A DNA stretch of 64,000 bases from Colwellia_A sp047621305 (GTDB taxonomy: Bacteria > Pseudomonadota > Gammaproteobacteria > Enterobacterales > Alteromonadaceae): assembly GCA_047621305.1 (NCBI GenBank), contig JBLHNB010000012.1, forward strand, positions 14,983 through 78,982, written 5' to 3'. This document shows positions 33,423-43,067 of the stretch, one piece after another. Numbering within the stretch: position 1 is the first letter of the stretch; the number at the start of each line of letters is the position of its first letter. The position numbers and the translations under genes were made by a program. The notes beneath the pieces are model-generated. The model had not been told where the DNA came from and made no database searches. It saw only the letters and a list, made by a program, of their open reading frames with translations.

Positions 33423-35594
33423 ATGAAAAATAACCTTGTTGTTCCCCTTAAGCTGTGGGCAATAACTCCGATTGCAGTTTCTTTGATGATCAGTTTATCA
33501 AGTAACGCTAACGAGACCACCAAACAACTCCCTGGCGTAGCAGTAAATGCTGACGCCGATCAAGAAACGGGCAAAGGCCCAGTTGAGGGCTATCTTGCTC
33601 GGCGCAGTGCTACGGGAACAAAAACAGATACACCTATTATTGAAACACCTCAGTCTGTCGCAGTTGTTACTGCAGATCGTATTGAAGTTATTGGCGCTAC
33701 TCGCGTTACTGAAGCATTAGCTTATACCGCAGGCGTAAATACATCACCATGGGGTGATTTACCGCAATACGACTGGTTATATATTCGTGGCTTTGACGCT
33801 TATGCGCCTGGCTTTTATCTTGACGGTTTACAAATGCGTAATAGCGGTAATTGGGGCTTATGGCAAGTTGAAAACTATAGCCTTGAACGAATAGAAGTTA
33901 TGCGTGGGCCAGCATCCGTTTTATATGGTCAAAATGGTCCAGGTGGCGTAGTAAACTTAGTCAGTAAAATGCCAACAGCGTTTAGTCAAAATGAAATTCA
34001 GCTACAATTAGGCAACAATCAACATAAGCAAGTTGCTTTTGATCTCTCTGGTCCATTAGACGAAAACAGTGAATACTTGTATCGTTTGACAGGGTTAGTT
34101 AAGGACGCAGAATTATCTACAGCTTCTTTACAAAATAACAGACAATATTTAGCGCCTTCTCTTACCTGGCAACCAAGCGCTGACGCAAAACTTACTGTTT
34201 ACGGCCAATATCTTAATATTGATGCGGGTTCTGCATGGCATTCTTATCCGGTGCAAGGCACGCTATTATCAAATCCGAACGGGAAAATACCTGTTTCTAC
34301 TTTAATTGGTGAGCCCGATTTTAATCGTTATGAACAAGAACAATGGATGGTTGGTTATCAAGGCGAATATCATTTTAATAGCCAATGGCAAATCCAACAA
34401 CATGGTCGCTATGCTGAATCTGATTTAGATTATGGCGTTATTTGGGGAAAATGGGCACAAAAAAATGTCAACGAACCTGATGCAGCAGAAAATTTTCGCT
34501 ATTTAGCACGCACCCCACTTTCGAGTTTGGAAAAAGTTAAGAGCACTAACCTCGACACTCGAGTTATCGGCAATATTAAAACGGGTGCTATTAACCATAC
34601 CCTTTTATTTGGCCTTGATTATCAAAAAACAAAAATTGATGTCAGTGCCCGATATGGTGGCCTCCTCGCTGATATAGATATATTTAATCCCAGTTACGGC
34701 GCAACAGTAACGCAACCAGAACCAAATATTGCCGGTGTTACTGAACTCGTCCAGCTGGGTTTTTACTTACAAGATCAAATCAAATTAACGAGACAGTGGA
34801 TAGTGAACCTTGCTGGTCGTTACGATAGCTCTGAAGTAAAAACGTTTAATACTGACGGTGTAGAAATGTCTGACCAAACGGATTCGGCCTTCACCAGTAA
34901 ATTTGGTTTGGTTTATTTAGCTGATAATGGTTTAGCTCCATATTTCAGCTATTCAGAGTCTTTTGCGCCAACAACAACAGTTAACCCCACCACGAAACGT
35001 CCATTTTCCCCCGAAAAAGGACGCCAATATGAAGTAGGAGTACGTTATCAACCCAAAGATCATATCGCTAGCTATAGTGCGGCCGCGTTTGACATTACAC
35101 GAGAAGACTTTACTCAATGGGTGTGGAGCGATACTCCTGGATTTAAGCAAACAGGTAAAGTCAACGTGCAAGGCTTTGAGTTTGAAACTATCGTTAAACC
35201 TAGTGAAAACTTGAATTTTACTGCAAGTTATAGCTGGTTGCCTAAAGCTGAAGTTACTCGTAGTGGCAATCTTGACGATGTTGGCAAACAAGACAAAGCA
35301 GTTTCTGAGCACCAATTAAGTTTATGGGCCGACTATCGTCTTGATAGTGGTTTAATGATAGGTGGCGGCGCTCGTTATACTGGCAGCAATCAAGGTACTG
35401 GCGAAAAAGCACCAATAGACGTTGATGGTTATATCCTGCTTGATGCTATGGTTAACTATGAATTCGGCCAGTGGGCACTGGCACTGAACGCCCGCAATTT
35501 AACCGATAAGTTGGTCATCTCCACATGTAACGATAGAAACTGTAGTTATGGTAGTCGTCGTAAAGTAACTTTAACCGCTACATACCAATGGTAG
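33423..35594 (+). CDS. TonB-dependent siderophore receptor (FhuA/FpvA-like, no signalling domain)
   Basis: A 723-aa outer-membrane receptor. A signal peptide (cut near SSNANE) is followed by a plug domain (about 50-210; TPQSVAVVTADRIEVIGATR, YIRGFDAYAPGFYLDG, RIEVMRGPASVLYGQNGPGG) and a 22-strand barrel ending in Trp (LTATYQW). The type matches hydroxamate siderophore receptors. The roughly 80-residue N-terminal signalling (STN) domain of FpvA/FecA is missing, so it cannot report to an anti-sigma factor. A candidate TonB box lies in the first residues of the mature protein. It should import the ferric form of the siderophore made by the adjacent NRPS-PKS cluster. It ends with W, less common than F. 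Confidence 0.92.
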   Translation: MKNNLVVPLKLWAITPIAVSLMISLSSNANETTKQLPGVAVNADADQETGKGPVEGYLARRSATGTKTDTPIIETPQSVAVVTADRIEVIGATRVTEALAYTAGVNTSPWGDLPQYDWLYIRGFDAYAPGFYLDGLQMRNSGNWGLWQVENYSLERIEVMRGPASVLYGQNGPGGVVNLVSKMPTAFSQNEIQLQLGNNQHKQVAFDLSGPLDENSEYLYRLTGLVKDAELSTASLQNNRQYLAPSLTWQPSADAKLTVYGQYLNIDAGSAWHSYPVQGTLLSNPNGKIPVSTLIGEPDFNRYEQEQWMVGYQGEYHFNSQWQIQQHGRYAESDLDYGVIWGKWAQKNVNEPDAAENFRYLARTPLSSLEKVKSTNLDTRVIGNIKTGAINHTLLFGLDYQKTKIDVSARYGGLLADIDIFNPSYGATVTQPEPNIAGVTELVQLGFYLQDQIKLTRQWIVNLAGRYDSSEVKTFNTDGVEMSDQTDSAFTSKFGLVYLADNGLAPYFSYSESFAPTTTVNPTTKRPFSPEKGRQYEVGVRYQPKDHIASYSAAAFDITREDFTQWVWSDTPGFKQTGKVNVQGFEFETIVKPSENLNFTASYSWLPKAEVTRSGNLDDVGKQDKAVSEHQLSLWADYRLDSGLMIGGGARYTGSNQGTGEKAPIDVDGYILLDAMVNYEFGQWALALNARNLTDKLVISTCNDRNCSYGSRRKVTLTATYQW

Positions 35595-35616
35595 CGGGTA
35601 TATAATACATTTAGAC

Positions 35617-35643
35617 AAGGGCCTATCATTAGGCCCTTTTTAT
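35617..35643 (+). terminator. Rho-independent terminator of receptor gene
   Basis: AAGGGCCT / AGGCCCTT stem with a 6-base loop is followed by a T-rich tract, 22 bases after the receptor stop. It is not well placed to end the convergent NRPS transcript, for which no obvious terminator was seen. Confidence 0.88.
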
Positions 35644-35756
35644 TGCCTGTGAACTTTTATTTTTTAATGCGATACATAGTTAAATAACGATTTATCGCTC
35701 ATTGATTATTGAATGTTAAATGTTAATTATGAATGCAGGAAAGAAATCCAGCTCCC

Positions 35757-38700
35757 CTACTCCTTGATAAATTCAGCTAACACTTCTGCTGCTCGAACAA
35801 TCTGGAAGTGATCCTCCTCCAATACCCTGCTATCTAATTGCTCATTGGCTAGCCATTCATACCACCACGCATGATGACTTGGTGGCCGCTTCTCGGTCCA
35901 GAATATTTGTGTTAATGCTGTATTTCTAGGTAGCTGTTGCAGGTTTATTGCCGCTAAAAATAATGGCTGAAAGCTGGCAAAAAGTTGAAATAGTTCTGCA
36001 GCACTGACATGTTGATATCCGCTCATAAAATTAGTCGATGGATGCACTATTATCATTTGCATTAACTGTTCGATACCCACCGTAAGTTCGCTTGAATCTT
36101 TTAGTGCCAGCATATGCGCACTTAAAGTAGCATCATTAGCTAACGCGGCTAAACTACTTGTTGCCAGTAATAGACTAAAGAAAGTCTGAAGCTGGACGAG
36201 TAAACTGGCGTCGTGGTTTTCACCCGTTTGTGGTGGTACATAAGGGTCGAGTAATACCACCTTAGCTACCACTTGTCCTTGTTGTTGTAATTCTGCCGCT
36301 AACCAATGTGCTAGTACGCCGCCAAACGACCAACCACATAAATAATATGGTCCGTTTGGTTGTATCTCCCGAATATTGCTTAAATGCTGTTGTACCAAAT
36401 CCACTAAATCAACAGCCTTCCCGGTTAACTGAGTACGATTAAAAGGTAAACCATAAACTGTACGTTCGCCGTTTAGTGATAAAGCTAACGCGCTATAATC
36501 CCATACTTTTCCAAAGCCATCATGCACACAAAACACCGGTGCTTGCAGGTTATCAGCCTGATTTAAACGAACCACATCATTATCAAGCGGGTTAACTGTT
36601 AACACATCAGTTATTGCAAGCTGTGTTGCTAATTCATGTAAAACCGGATATTCGAAAAGCTGTTTTACCGCTATCGCGTAGCCTTGCTCTCGCGCCAAAC
36701 TGATCACTTTTAAACAGGAGATTGAATCTCCTCCTATTTCAAAAAAATTCGCATTGCGACTGATTTTTACAATTACCAGTACGTGTTTCCAAATATTAGC
36801 CAATGCTTGTTCTATGTCACCTTGCGGAGCTGAAAATAAGCTTTCATCTTGCCATTCAATAACGGGTAACGCCTTGCGGTCTACCTTACCATTAGCACTC
36901 AAAGGCAAAGCAGTTAACGAGATAAAAGCACTTGGTATCATATAGTCAGGTAACATCGAGCTGAGTTTTACCTTAAGGGTATCAACAGCCAATGCTTTGC
37001 CAACGACAAAAGCAGCTAATTTATTACCATTCGGGCTTGTTTGTGCCACAACTACAGCTTCTTGAACCTCTTTTAATGCACATAATTGAGCTTCAATCTC
37101 ACCAAGCTCAACCCGTAAGCCCCTAATTTTAATTTGATCGTCTAAACGCCCTAAATATTCTAATAGCCCTTCATTATTCCAACGCACTAAATCGCCAGTA
37201 CGATATAAACGGCCACCATTAGGATCAAATGGATTGGCAACAAAACGCTCGGCGGTTAAGTCTGCTCGCTCCAAATAACCACGCGCTAGGCCGACCCCCC
37301 CTAAATATAATTCACCATTTATTCCCGCTGGGACTGGATTTAGATATTCGTCCAAGACATAACTACTAGTATTAGAGATCGGTGCTCCTATAGGTACTAA
37401 AGTGCGCTCATCATTTTCACAGGTCCAATGTGTCACATGGATTGTTGCTTCTGTCGGACCATATAAATTATACATAGTTGCATCAGGCAATAATTCAAAG
37501 GTACGCCTTTTTAATTCAGTTGGCATCGCTTCCCCACCGACCATAATATGCTTTAACGTTGTCCTTTGTTTGATATCAACTTGATCTAAGAAAGCCTGCT
37601 GCATTGCCGGGACAAAATTTAACGTAGTAATGGCTTCTTGCTGAATTAAGGTGATCAAGCGCTCTGGATCTTTATGATCACCAGGTTGAGCGATGACTAA
37701 TTTAATCCCTTCGCTCAACGGCCAGAATATTTCCCAACATGAAACATCAAAACCAAACGGAGCCTTATGTAAAACTACATCTTCTCGAGATAACTGATAA
37801 CGCTTTTGCATCCACGCCATACAGTTAGCTAAAGCTCGATGACTAATAGCTACGCCTTTAGGACGTCCGGTAGATCCTGAAGTATAAATAACATAAGCCA
37901 GTTGCTCTGGATGGTAACTCAAAGTAGGATTTGTATTTGGGTAATCTAGCAAATTAAGGTTTTCCCAGAGATGACACTCAACAGCTGTTTTAGGTACTTT
38001 CCCTATCGCCGTTTGATGACTCAATATTAAGTTTACTTTACTATTCTCAATAATATATGCCAAACGCTCTGCTGGATAATCAATATCAAGTGGCACATAC
38101 AAGGCACCTGCTTTCATGATCGCCAATAAGCTAATGATCATTTCATGACTGCGTGCCATCGCAACAGCCACTCGACTTTCTCGGCTTATTCCTTGTACAA
38201 TTAAATAGTGAGCTAAACGGTTCGCTTGCTGATTTAATTGCTGATAGCTCATCGTATTACTAGCAAATGATAATGCGGCGGCGGCTGGCTGTGTTTGCGC
38301 ATGGGCAGCAAACTGTACATGCACAGGAGTATGTTTCTCTGTTTGCTTATTTAGACTCCAACCTTGTTGAGTTTGCCATTGCTCAGCACTTAATATATTG
38401 ATGTCACCTAAGCGTTTAACTTTATGATCTGCGGCGGTGTTGAGTAATGCGAATAATGCTTGCTGTAGATAATTGCATAACTGTGCAGGCGCAATACCCG
38501 CTACGGATTGTGCAACTAAATTAAAGCCTACGCCTTGGTCGTCTATCGACATACCTATGGGATAATTTGTTTGCTCTTCACTAGCAAACACTTCTACACC
38601 TGGCCAGACGCTTGGTTGGTTTTCTAGTACCGGAGAAGAGTAACGATAATTAAACAAGGTAGAAAACAAAGGTGTACCTTTCGCTACGCCGCTACAGCCT

Positions 38701-41700
38701 TGAGCCAAAGTTAAACTAGCTGTGTCATGATCTAACAAGCCAGTTAAAACTTGATGTGCTTGCGTTAAACCCGCGGTTAAGTCGGCATCTGCTAAACGAA
38801 AACGTATTGGTAAGGTATTAATAAACATACCAACTGCGTGTTGTGCATTTTCCCCCGCATGCATCCGGCCAAATAAAACCGAGCCAAAAACCGGGTTTTC
38901 GTTAGCTGTTAATTTGCTTAATACTAATGCCCAAGCCAAGTGAAAAATAGCGGCAGCACTGACCTCATGAGCAATCGCTAATTGGCGTATCTGCGTTGCG
39001 AGATCAGCAGGAAGTGGCCATTCAGCTTTTTCAACATTAGCGCCATTACCTTGAATATTTAACAGATTAAATGGCGCCGTTGGTACCGTAACATCGGCGA
39101 GTAATTCACTGAAAAAATTTTGATGTTCTGCTGCGCTTTTTCCCTGTTGGGCAATAGCAACAAAGTGGCGAAATGGTACCTGTGCTGGCAAATTAGCTAA
39201 CTGACCTGTTTGGATCTGCTGGATTTCAGAGACGAGAATATCCAAACTGGTATGATCCATGATCAAGTGGTGACTGGGTAACTGTAACCAGCAACTTTTT
39301 TGCCCTGGCTCTTGTATGGCAATTGCACGTATTAAAGGCGCTTTGTCAATATCGATGCGATATTGATCAGGGCTAACAAAAGCGTTTAGCCAAGCCCCCG
39401 GAGTTTCATATTCGTCTTGAGGTGAATATTCCTGCCAATTTAATACTAAGCTAGCTTGGCGTTGCACAATTTGTAATGGCTCTGGCAAGCCTTGCCAAAG
39501 CACGGCCGTGCGAAGAATATCGTGGCGAGCGATAACCTTATTTAAATCAGCAATAAAGCATTCTAAAGTATTCCTGTCGGCAAAACGCATCAAATTCTTG
39601 GTAATATATGCATCACCTTGTTGCTGCAATAAATGATGAAATAAAATACCTTCTTGCAATGGTGTGAGCGGATAAATATCTTGGATGTTACTGACACCAT
39701 CAGGAATTTGTTGGCTTATCTCGTTTATCTGCCTTGTAGTCAATGTAACTAAAGATAACATTGAGGGAATAATTTTTTGGCAATTATCAGGAATTCTGTT
39801 AGCAGGAACATCCCATGTTTTATCATCTGCTGTACATTGAATAGCGCTAGCGAAATGTTTTAACATCGGTTGACTAAACAATGTTTTAACTTGAACTTGC
39901 CAGCCCCCTTGACGAATTTTATCTAATAACTTAATGGCTAATAACGAATGCCCCCCTAATGAAAAGAAGTTATCGTTGCGGCCAACTTGTGACACACTCA
40001 GCATTTCACCCCACCAAAGAGCAAGTTGACGTTCAACTTTCCCTTGCGGTGCTACATAGGTTTCTTGTTGTTGCCATTGCGGCTCTGGTAAAGCCTTGCG
40101 GTTAACTTTACCATTGGGGCTCAGTGGCATCACACTTAACACACTGAAGAAACTGGGCACCATGTAATTAGGCAGTATTTTAGTCAATTGCTGAGCAAGT
40201 ATATCTGTATCAATAATATCGCCAACGAGATAAGCAACTAACTGTTGACCTGCTGGCGATGCTTTAGAGATTACTACCGCTTCTTGAACACTATCTAAAC
40301 GGTGTAGCTGTGCTTCTATTTCGCCTAGTTCAATACGAAAACCACGAATCTGTACTTGATCATCAATTCGGCCTAAATACTCTAATAAGCCTTCCACATT
40401 CCATCTCACCAGATCTCCCGTACGATACATTCGACTACCATCGGCTGCGATAGAATCTGCAACAAAACGATCTGCGGTTAAATCTGGTCGAGCTAAATAA
40501 CCGCGCGCTAACGCTAAACCCGCAATATAAAGTTCACCCGCAACACCTTGCGGTACTTGGTTTAACGCCATATCAAGCACATAAGTTCGAGTTGCAGAAA
40601 TAGGTTGGCCAATGGGCAACAAAGTGCGTTTATCATTTGCACAAGGCCAATGGGTAACATGAATGGTTGTTTCTGTGGGGCCATATAAGTTATTCATGGT
40701 CACATTAGGTAATAACTCATAAGTTTGTTGCCTTAACTCTGCTGGTACCGCTTCGCCGCCACACATAATTTGGCGTAAACCACCACCTTTAGCAATATTA
40801 GCCTGTTCCAAAAAAGCTTGTTGCATCGCAGGAGGAAAATTAGTTATTGTCACCTGCTCTTGTTGCATTAGCTGAATAAGTCGCTCAGGGTCTCTGTGAT
40901 CGCCAGGTTTGGCAATAACTAGCTTAATCCCCTCACTTAATGGAAAAAATAACTCCCAACAAGAAACATCAAAGCCAAATGCTGCTTTATGTAGTACTGC
41001 ATCTTCGCGAGTTGGCTGATATTGTCGCTGCATCCACGCCATACAATTACTTAATGCTTGATGACTAATAGCAGCGCCTTTAGGGCGGCCAGTAGAACCT
41101 GAGGTGTAAATAACATAAGCTAATTGTTCTGGGTGGCAAGCTAAATTAAGGTTATGCTTTGAATACTGGCTGAGTTCACAATTATCAAGCCACAATATAG
41201 GCATTGATAATTCAGGCAAACTAGTTTTTACTTGGATATGGCTGATTAATAGGCTTAAATCACTATTTTCTATAATATAACCTAAACGTTCTATCGGATA
41301 ATCTGTATCGAGCGGAACAAATAACGCGCCGGCTTTTAATATGGCTAATAAAACCACCGCAGTTTCCAAACTTCGCTCCAACGCCACCCCAATTCTACTT
41401 TCCCTCGCAATACCTTGTGCACATAGAAAATGTGCTAACTGATTGGCGCGTTGATTCAATTGCTGATAACTTAACTGCTGATCGGCAAAAACGACTGCTG
41501 TTGCTTCCGGTTGCGATAATGTTTGTAGTTCAAATTTTTTATGAACAGCTGTACTGTCTTCCTGTTCAATATTCACTCCCCAAGTGTTCAATTGTGCCAA
41601 CTCTTCTTGACTAAGCAAAGCGATAGCGTCAATGCTTGCTTCTGGATCGTCTACCATTGTTTGTAAAATCACCTGTAAGTGAACCGCCATTCGCTTGACA

Positions 41701-43067
41701 TAAACGCTATCTAACACCTCTTTGGCGTAGGTAAACGTTAACTGATATTCTCCTGAAGGGGTTTCCTGAACATCTAATACCAATTCAAATTGTGCGTTTT
41801 GTGCTCCGGTATGTTGCTCTGTGACGGTTAAATTAGGTAAAACAGATAACTGTGAACGATCGTCATATTGGTAATTAAACATCACTTGGAATAATGGGTG
41901 ATTATAAACACTACGCTCAGGTTGCAACGCTTCCACTAACTGCTCAAAAGGTAAATCCTGATGCTCCTGTGCCCCTAAGGCTGTGGCTTTTACTTGCGCT
42001 AAAACATCGACTAATGACATATGACAGTCAAACTGAGTACGTAATACCTGAGTATTGACAAATAATCCGACCACGCCAGCCAATTCTGATCGGCTTCTAT
42101 TAGCGACAGGCGTGCCCACACGAATATCCTGTAAACCCGAGTGGCGATGCAATAACAGCTGAAATGCTGCTAGTAGCACCATAAAGTGAGATGCTTGTTG
42201 TTGTTGGGCATATTTCTGGATCTGTTGGCTTAACTCATCAGGTAAAGACCAATGATAATAAGTAGCGATGGACGGTTGTGCATTAACTTTTAGTGGTTCA
42301 CTTTGTAAACGTAAAATAGGATGTTCATCCCCTAGCTGTTGACACCAATAACTTAACTGACGTGCTTGCTCCCCCGCGCTTAACCAATGATATTGCCATA
42401 AGGCATAATCTAGGTATTTAACCGGAAGTTCAGATAAATTATTACTCTCCTTAGCCAGTATTGCTTTATAACAAATAACAAATTCATCGACCATTATTTG
42501 TAAAGAAACACCATCAGTAATAATATGATGCAAGACTAAAACCAGTTGATACTTCTGTTGTGCCAACTGTAATAAGCCAACTCGGATCAACGGCCCTTGC
42601 CATAAATCAAATGGCGTTTGTGTCAGTACATCGAGTGCTATTTTTTGTTGGTATTCAGTCGTATTTTGTAAGTCAATATGCTGTACTTTGAATGGAACTT
42701 TCTGATGTACTACTTGTTGTATTTGGCCGTCGTAATCCTGTTCAAAATAGGTACGCAGGCTTTCGTGACGGGCAACTAAGCTGGTAAATACTTGCTGTAA
42801 TGCAACGGTATCCAATTCACCTTTCAATATTAAACCGCCAGAGATATGATAAGCCGAACTATCAGGATCTAAATGCCATAAAAACCATTGCCGCTGTTGT
42901 GCATAAGTTAATGCTCGATAATCGGCAATTTCTGCACTATTGGCTAAAACTGGAAACTGACGAACAGATAAGCCGTCTTGGCGAATTTTTTGATAAACCA
43001 GCTCTTGCTTTGTTGCTGGCAATTGATGAAAACGCTCAGCAATACGTTGAATTACTTGTTGGCTCAT
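35757..43067 (-). CDS. Nonribosomal peptide synthetase, two modules plus thioesterase (C-A-T-C-A-T-TE)
   Basis: A 2436-aa terminal synthetase. Domains, approximate residues: C1 50-490 (HHIITDG), A1 515-1000, T1 1025-1095 (GGHSL), C2 1130-1560 (HHLIMDH in place of HHxxxDG), A2 1590-2050, T2 2075-2145 (GGDSI), TE 2170-2430 (GWSFGG, LLDPY, DHF). The pocket residues read by eye are the same in both A domains: DVWNMGLIH. This is close to Thr codes (DFWNVGMVH) and also to the formyl-hydroxyornithine code DMENLGLIN. The cluster's monooxygenase and formyltransferase favour hydroxyornithine, but this is unproven. No epimerase domain. The TE would release the product as acid, or as a cycle. It overlaps the previous gene by four bases. 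Confidence 0.92.
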   Translation of the reverse strand: MSQQVIQRIAERFHQLPATKQELVYQKIRQDGLSVRQFPVLANSAEIADYRALTYAQQRQWFLWHLDPDSSAYHISGGLILKGELDTVALQQVFTSLVARHESLRTYFEQDYDGQIQQVVHQKVPFKVQHIDLQNTTEYQQKIALDVLTQTPFDLWQGPLIRVGLLQLAQQKYQLVLVLHHIITDGVSLQIMVDEFVICYKAILAKESNNLSELPVKYLDYALWQYHWLSAGEQARQLSYWCQQLGDEHPILRLQSEPLKVNAQPSIATYYHWSLPDELSQQIQKYAQQQQASHFMVLLAAFQLLLHRHSGLQDIRVGTPVANRSRSELAGVVGLFVNTQVLRTQFDCHMSLVDVLAQVKATALGAQEHQDLPFEQLVEALQPERSVYNHPLFQVMFNYQYDDRSQLSVLPNLTVTEQHTGAQNAQFELVLDVQETPSGEYQLTFTYAKEVLDSVYVKRMAVHLQVILQTMVDDPEASIDAIALLSQEELAQLNTWGVNIEQEDSTAVHKKFELQTLSQPEATAVVFADQQLSYQQLNQRANQLAHFLCAQGIARESRIGVALERSLETAVVLLAILKAGALFVPLDTDYPIERLGYIIENSDLSLLISHIQVKTSLPELSMPILWLDNCELSQYSKHNLNLACHPEQLAYVIYTSGSTGRPKGAAISHQALSNCMAWMQRQYQPTREDAVLHKAAFGFDVSCWELFFPLSEGIKLVIAKPGDHRDPERLIQLMQQEQVTITNFPPAMQQAFLEQANIAKGGGLRQIMCGGEAVPAELRQQTYELLPNVTMNNLYGPTETTIHVTHWPCANDKRTLLPIGQPISATRTYVLDMALNQVPQGVAGELYIAGLALARGYLARPDLTADRFVADSIAADGSRMYRTGDLVRWNVEGLLEYLGRIDDQVQIRGFRIELGEIEAQLHRLDSVQEAVVISKASPAGQQLVAYLVGDIIDTDILAQQLTKILPNYMVPSFFSVLSVMPLSPNGKVNRKALPEPQWQQQETYVAPQGKVERQLALWWGEMLSVSQVGRNDNFFSLGGHSLLAIKLLDKIRQGGWQVQVKTLFSQPMLKHFASAIQCTADDKTWDVPANRIPDNCQKIIPSMLSLVTLTTRQINEISQQIPDGVSNIQDIYPLTPLQEGILFHHLLQQQGDAYITKNLMRFADRNTLECFIADLNKVIARHDILRTAVLWQGLPEPLQIVQRQASLVLNWQEYSPQDEYETPGAWLNAFVSPDQYRIDIDKAPLIRAIAIQEPGQKSCWLQLPSHHLIMDHTSLDILVSEIQQIQTGQLANLPAQVPFRHFVAIAQQGKSAAEHQNFFSELLADVTVPTAPFNLLNIQGNGANVEKAEWPLPADLATQIRQLAIAHEVSAAAIFHLAWALVLSKLTANENPVFGSVLFGRMHAGENAQHAVGMFINTLPIRFRLADADLTAGLTQAHQVLTGLLDHDTASLTLAQGCSGVAKGTPLFSTLFNYRYSSPVLENQPSVWPGVEVFASEEQTNYPIGMSIDDQGVGFNLVAQSVAGIAPAQLCNYLQQALFALLNTAADHKVKRLGDINILSAEQWQTQQGWSLNKQTEKHTPVHVQFAAHAQTQPAAAALSFASNTMSYQQLNQQANRLAHYLIVQGISRESRVAVAMARSHEMIISLLAIMKAGALYVPLDIDYPAERLAYIIENSKVNLILSHQTAIGKVPKTAVECHLWENLNLLDYPNTNPTLSYHPEQLAYVIYTSGSTGRPKGVAISHRALANCMAWMQKRYQLSREDVVLHKAPFGFDVSCWEIFWPLSEGIKLVIAQPGDHKDPERLITLIQQEAITTLNFVPAMQQAFLDQVDIKQRTTLKHIMVGGEAMPTELKRRTFELLPDATMYNLYGPTEATIHVTHWTCENDERTLVPIGAPISNTSSYVLDEYLNPVPAGINGELYLGGVGLARGYLERADLTAERFVANPFDPNGGRLYRTGDLVRWNNEGLLEYLGRLDDQIKIRGLRVELGEIEAQLCALKEVQEAVVVAQTSPNGNKLAAFVVGKALAVDTLKVKLSSMLPDYMIPSAFISLTALPLSANGKVDRKALPVIEWQDESLFSAPQGDIEQALANIWKHVLVIVKISRNANFFEIGGDSISCLKVISLAREQGYAIAVKQLFEYPVLHELATQLAITDVLTVNPLDNDVVRLNQADNLQAPVFCVHDGFGKVWDYSALALSLNGERTVYGLPFNRTQLTGKAVDLVDLVQQHLSNIREIQPNGPYYLCGWSFGGVLAHWLAAELQQQGQVVAKVVLLDPYVPPQTGENHDASLLVQLQTFFSLLLATSSLAALANDATLSAHMLALKDSSELTVGIEQLMQMIIVHPSTNFMSGYQHVSAAELFQLFASFQPLFLAAINLQQLPRNTALTQIFWTEKRPPSHHAWWYEWLANEQLDSRVLEEDHFQIVRAAEVLAEFIKE

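Noticed and set aside
33423..35594. Cell-surface signalling receptor (FpvA/FecA type)
   Set aside because: The mature N terminus is too short for an STN domain and goes almost directly into the plug.
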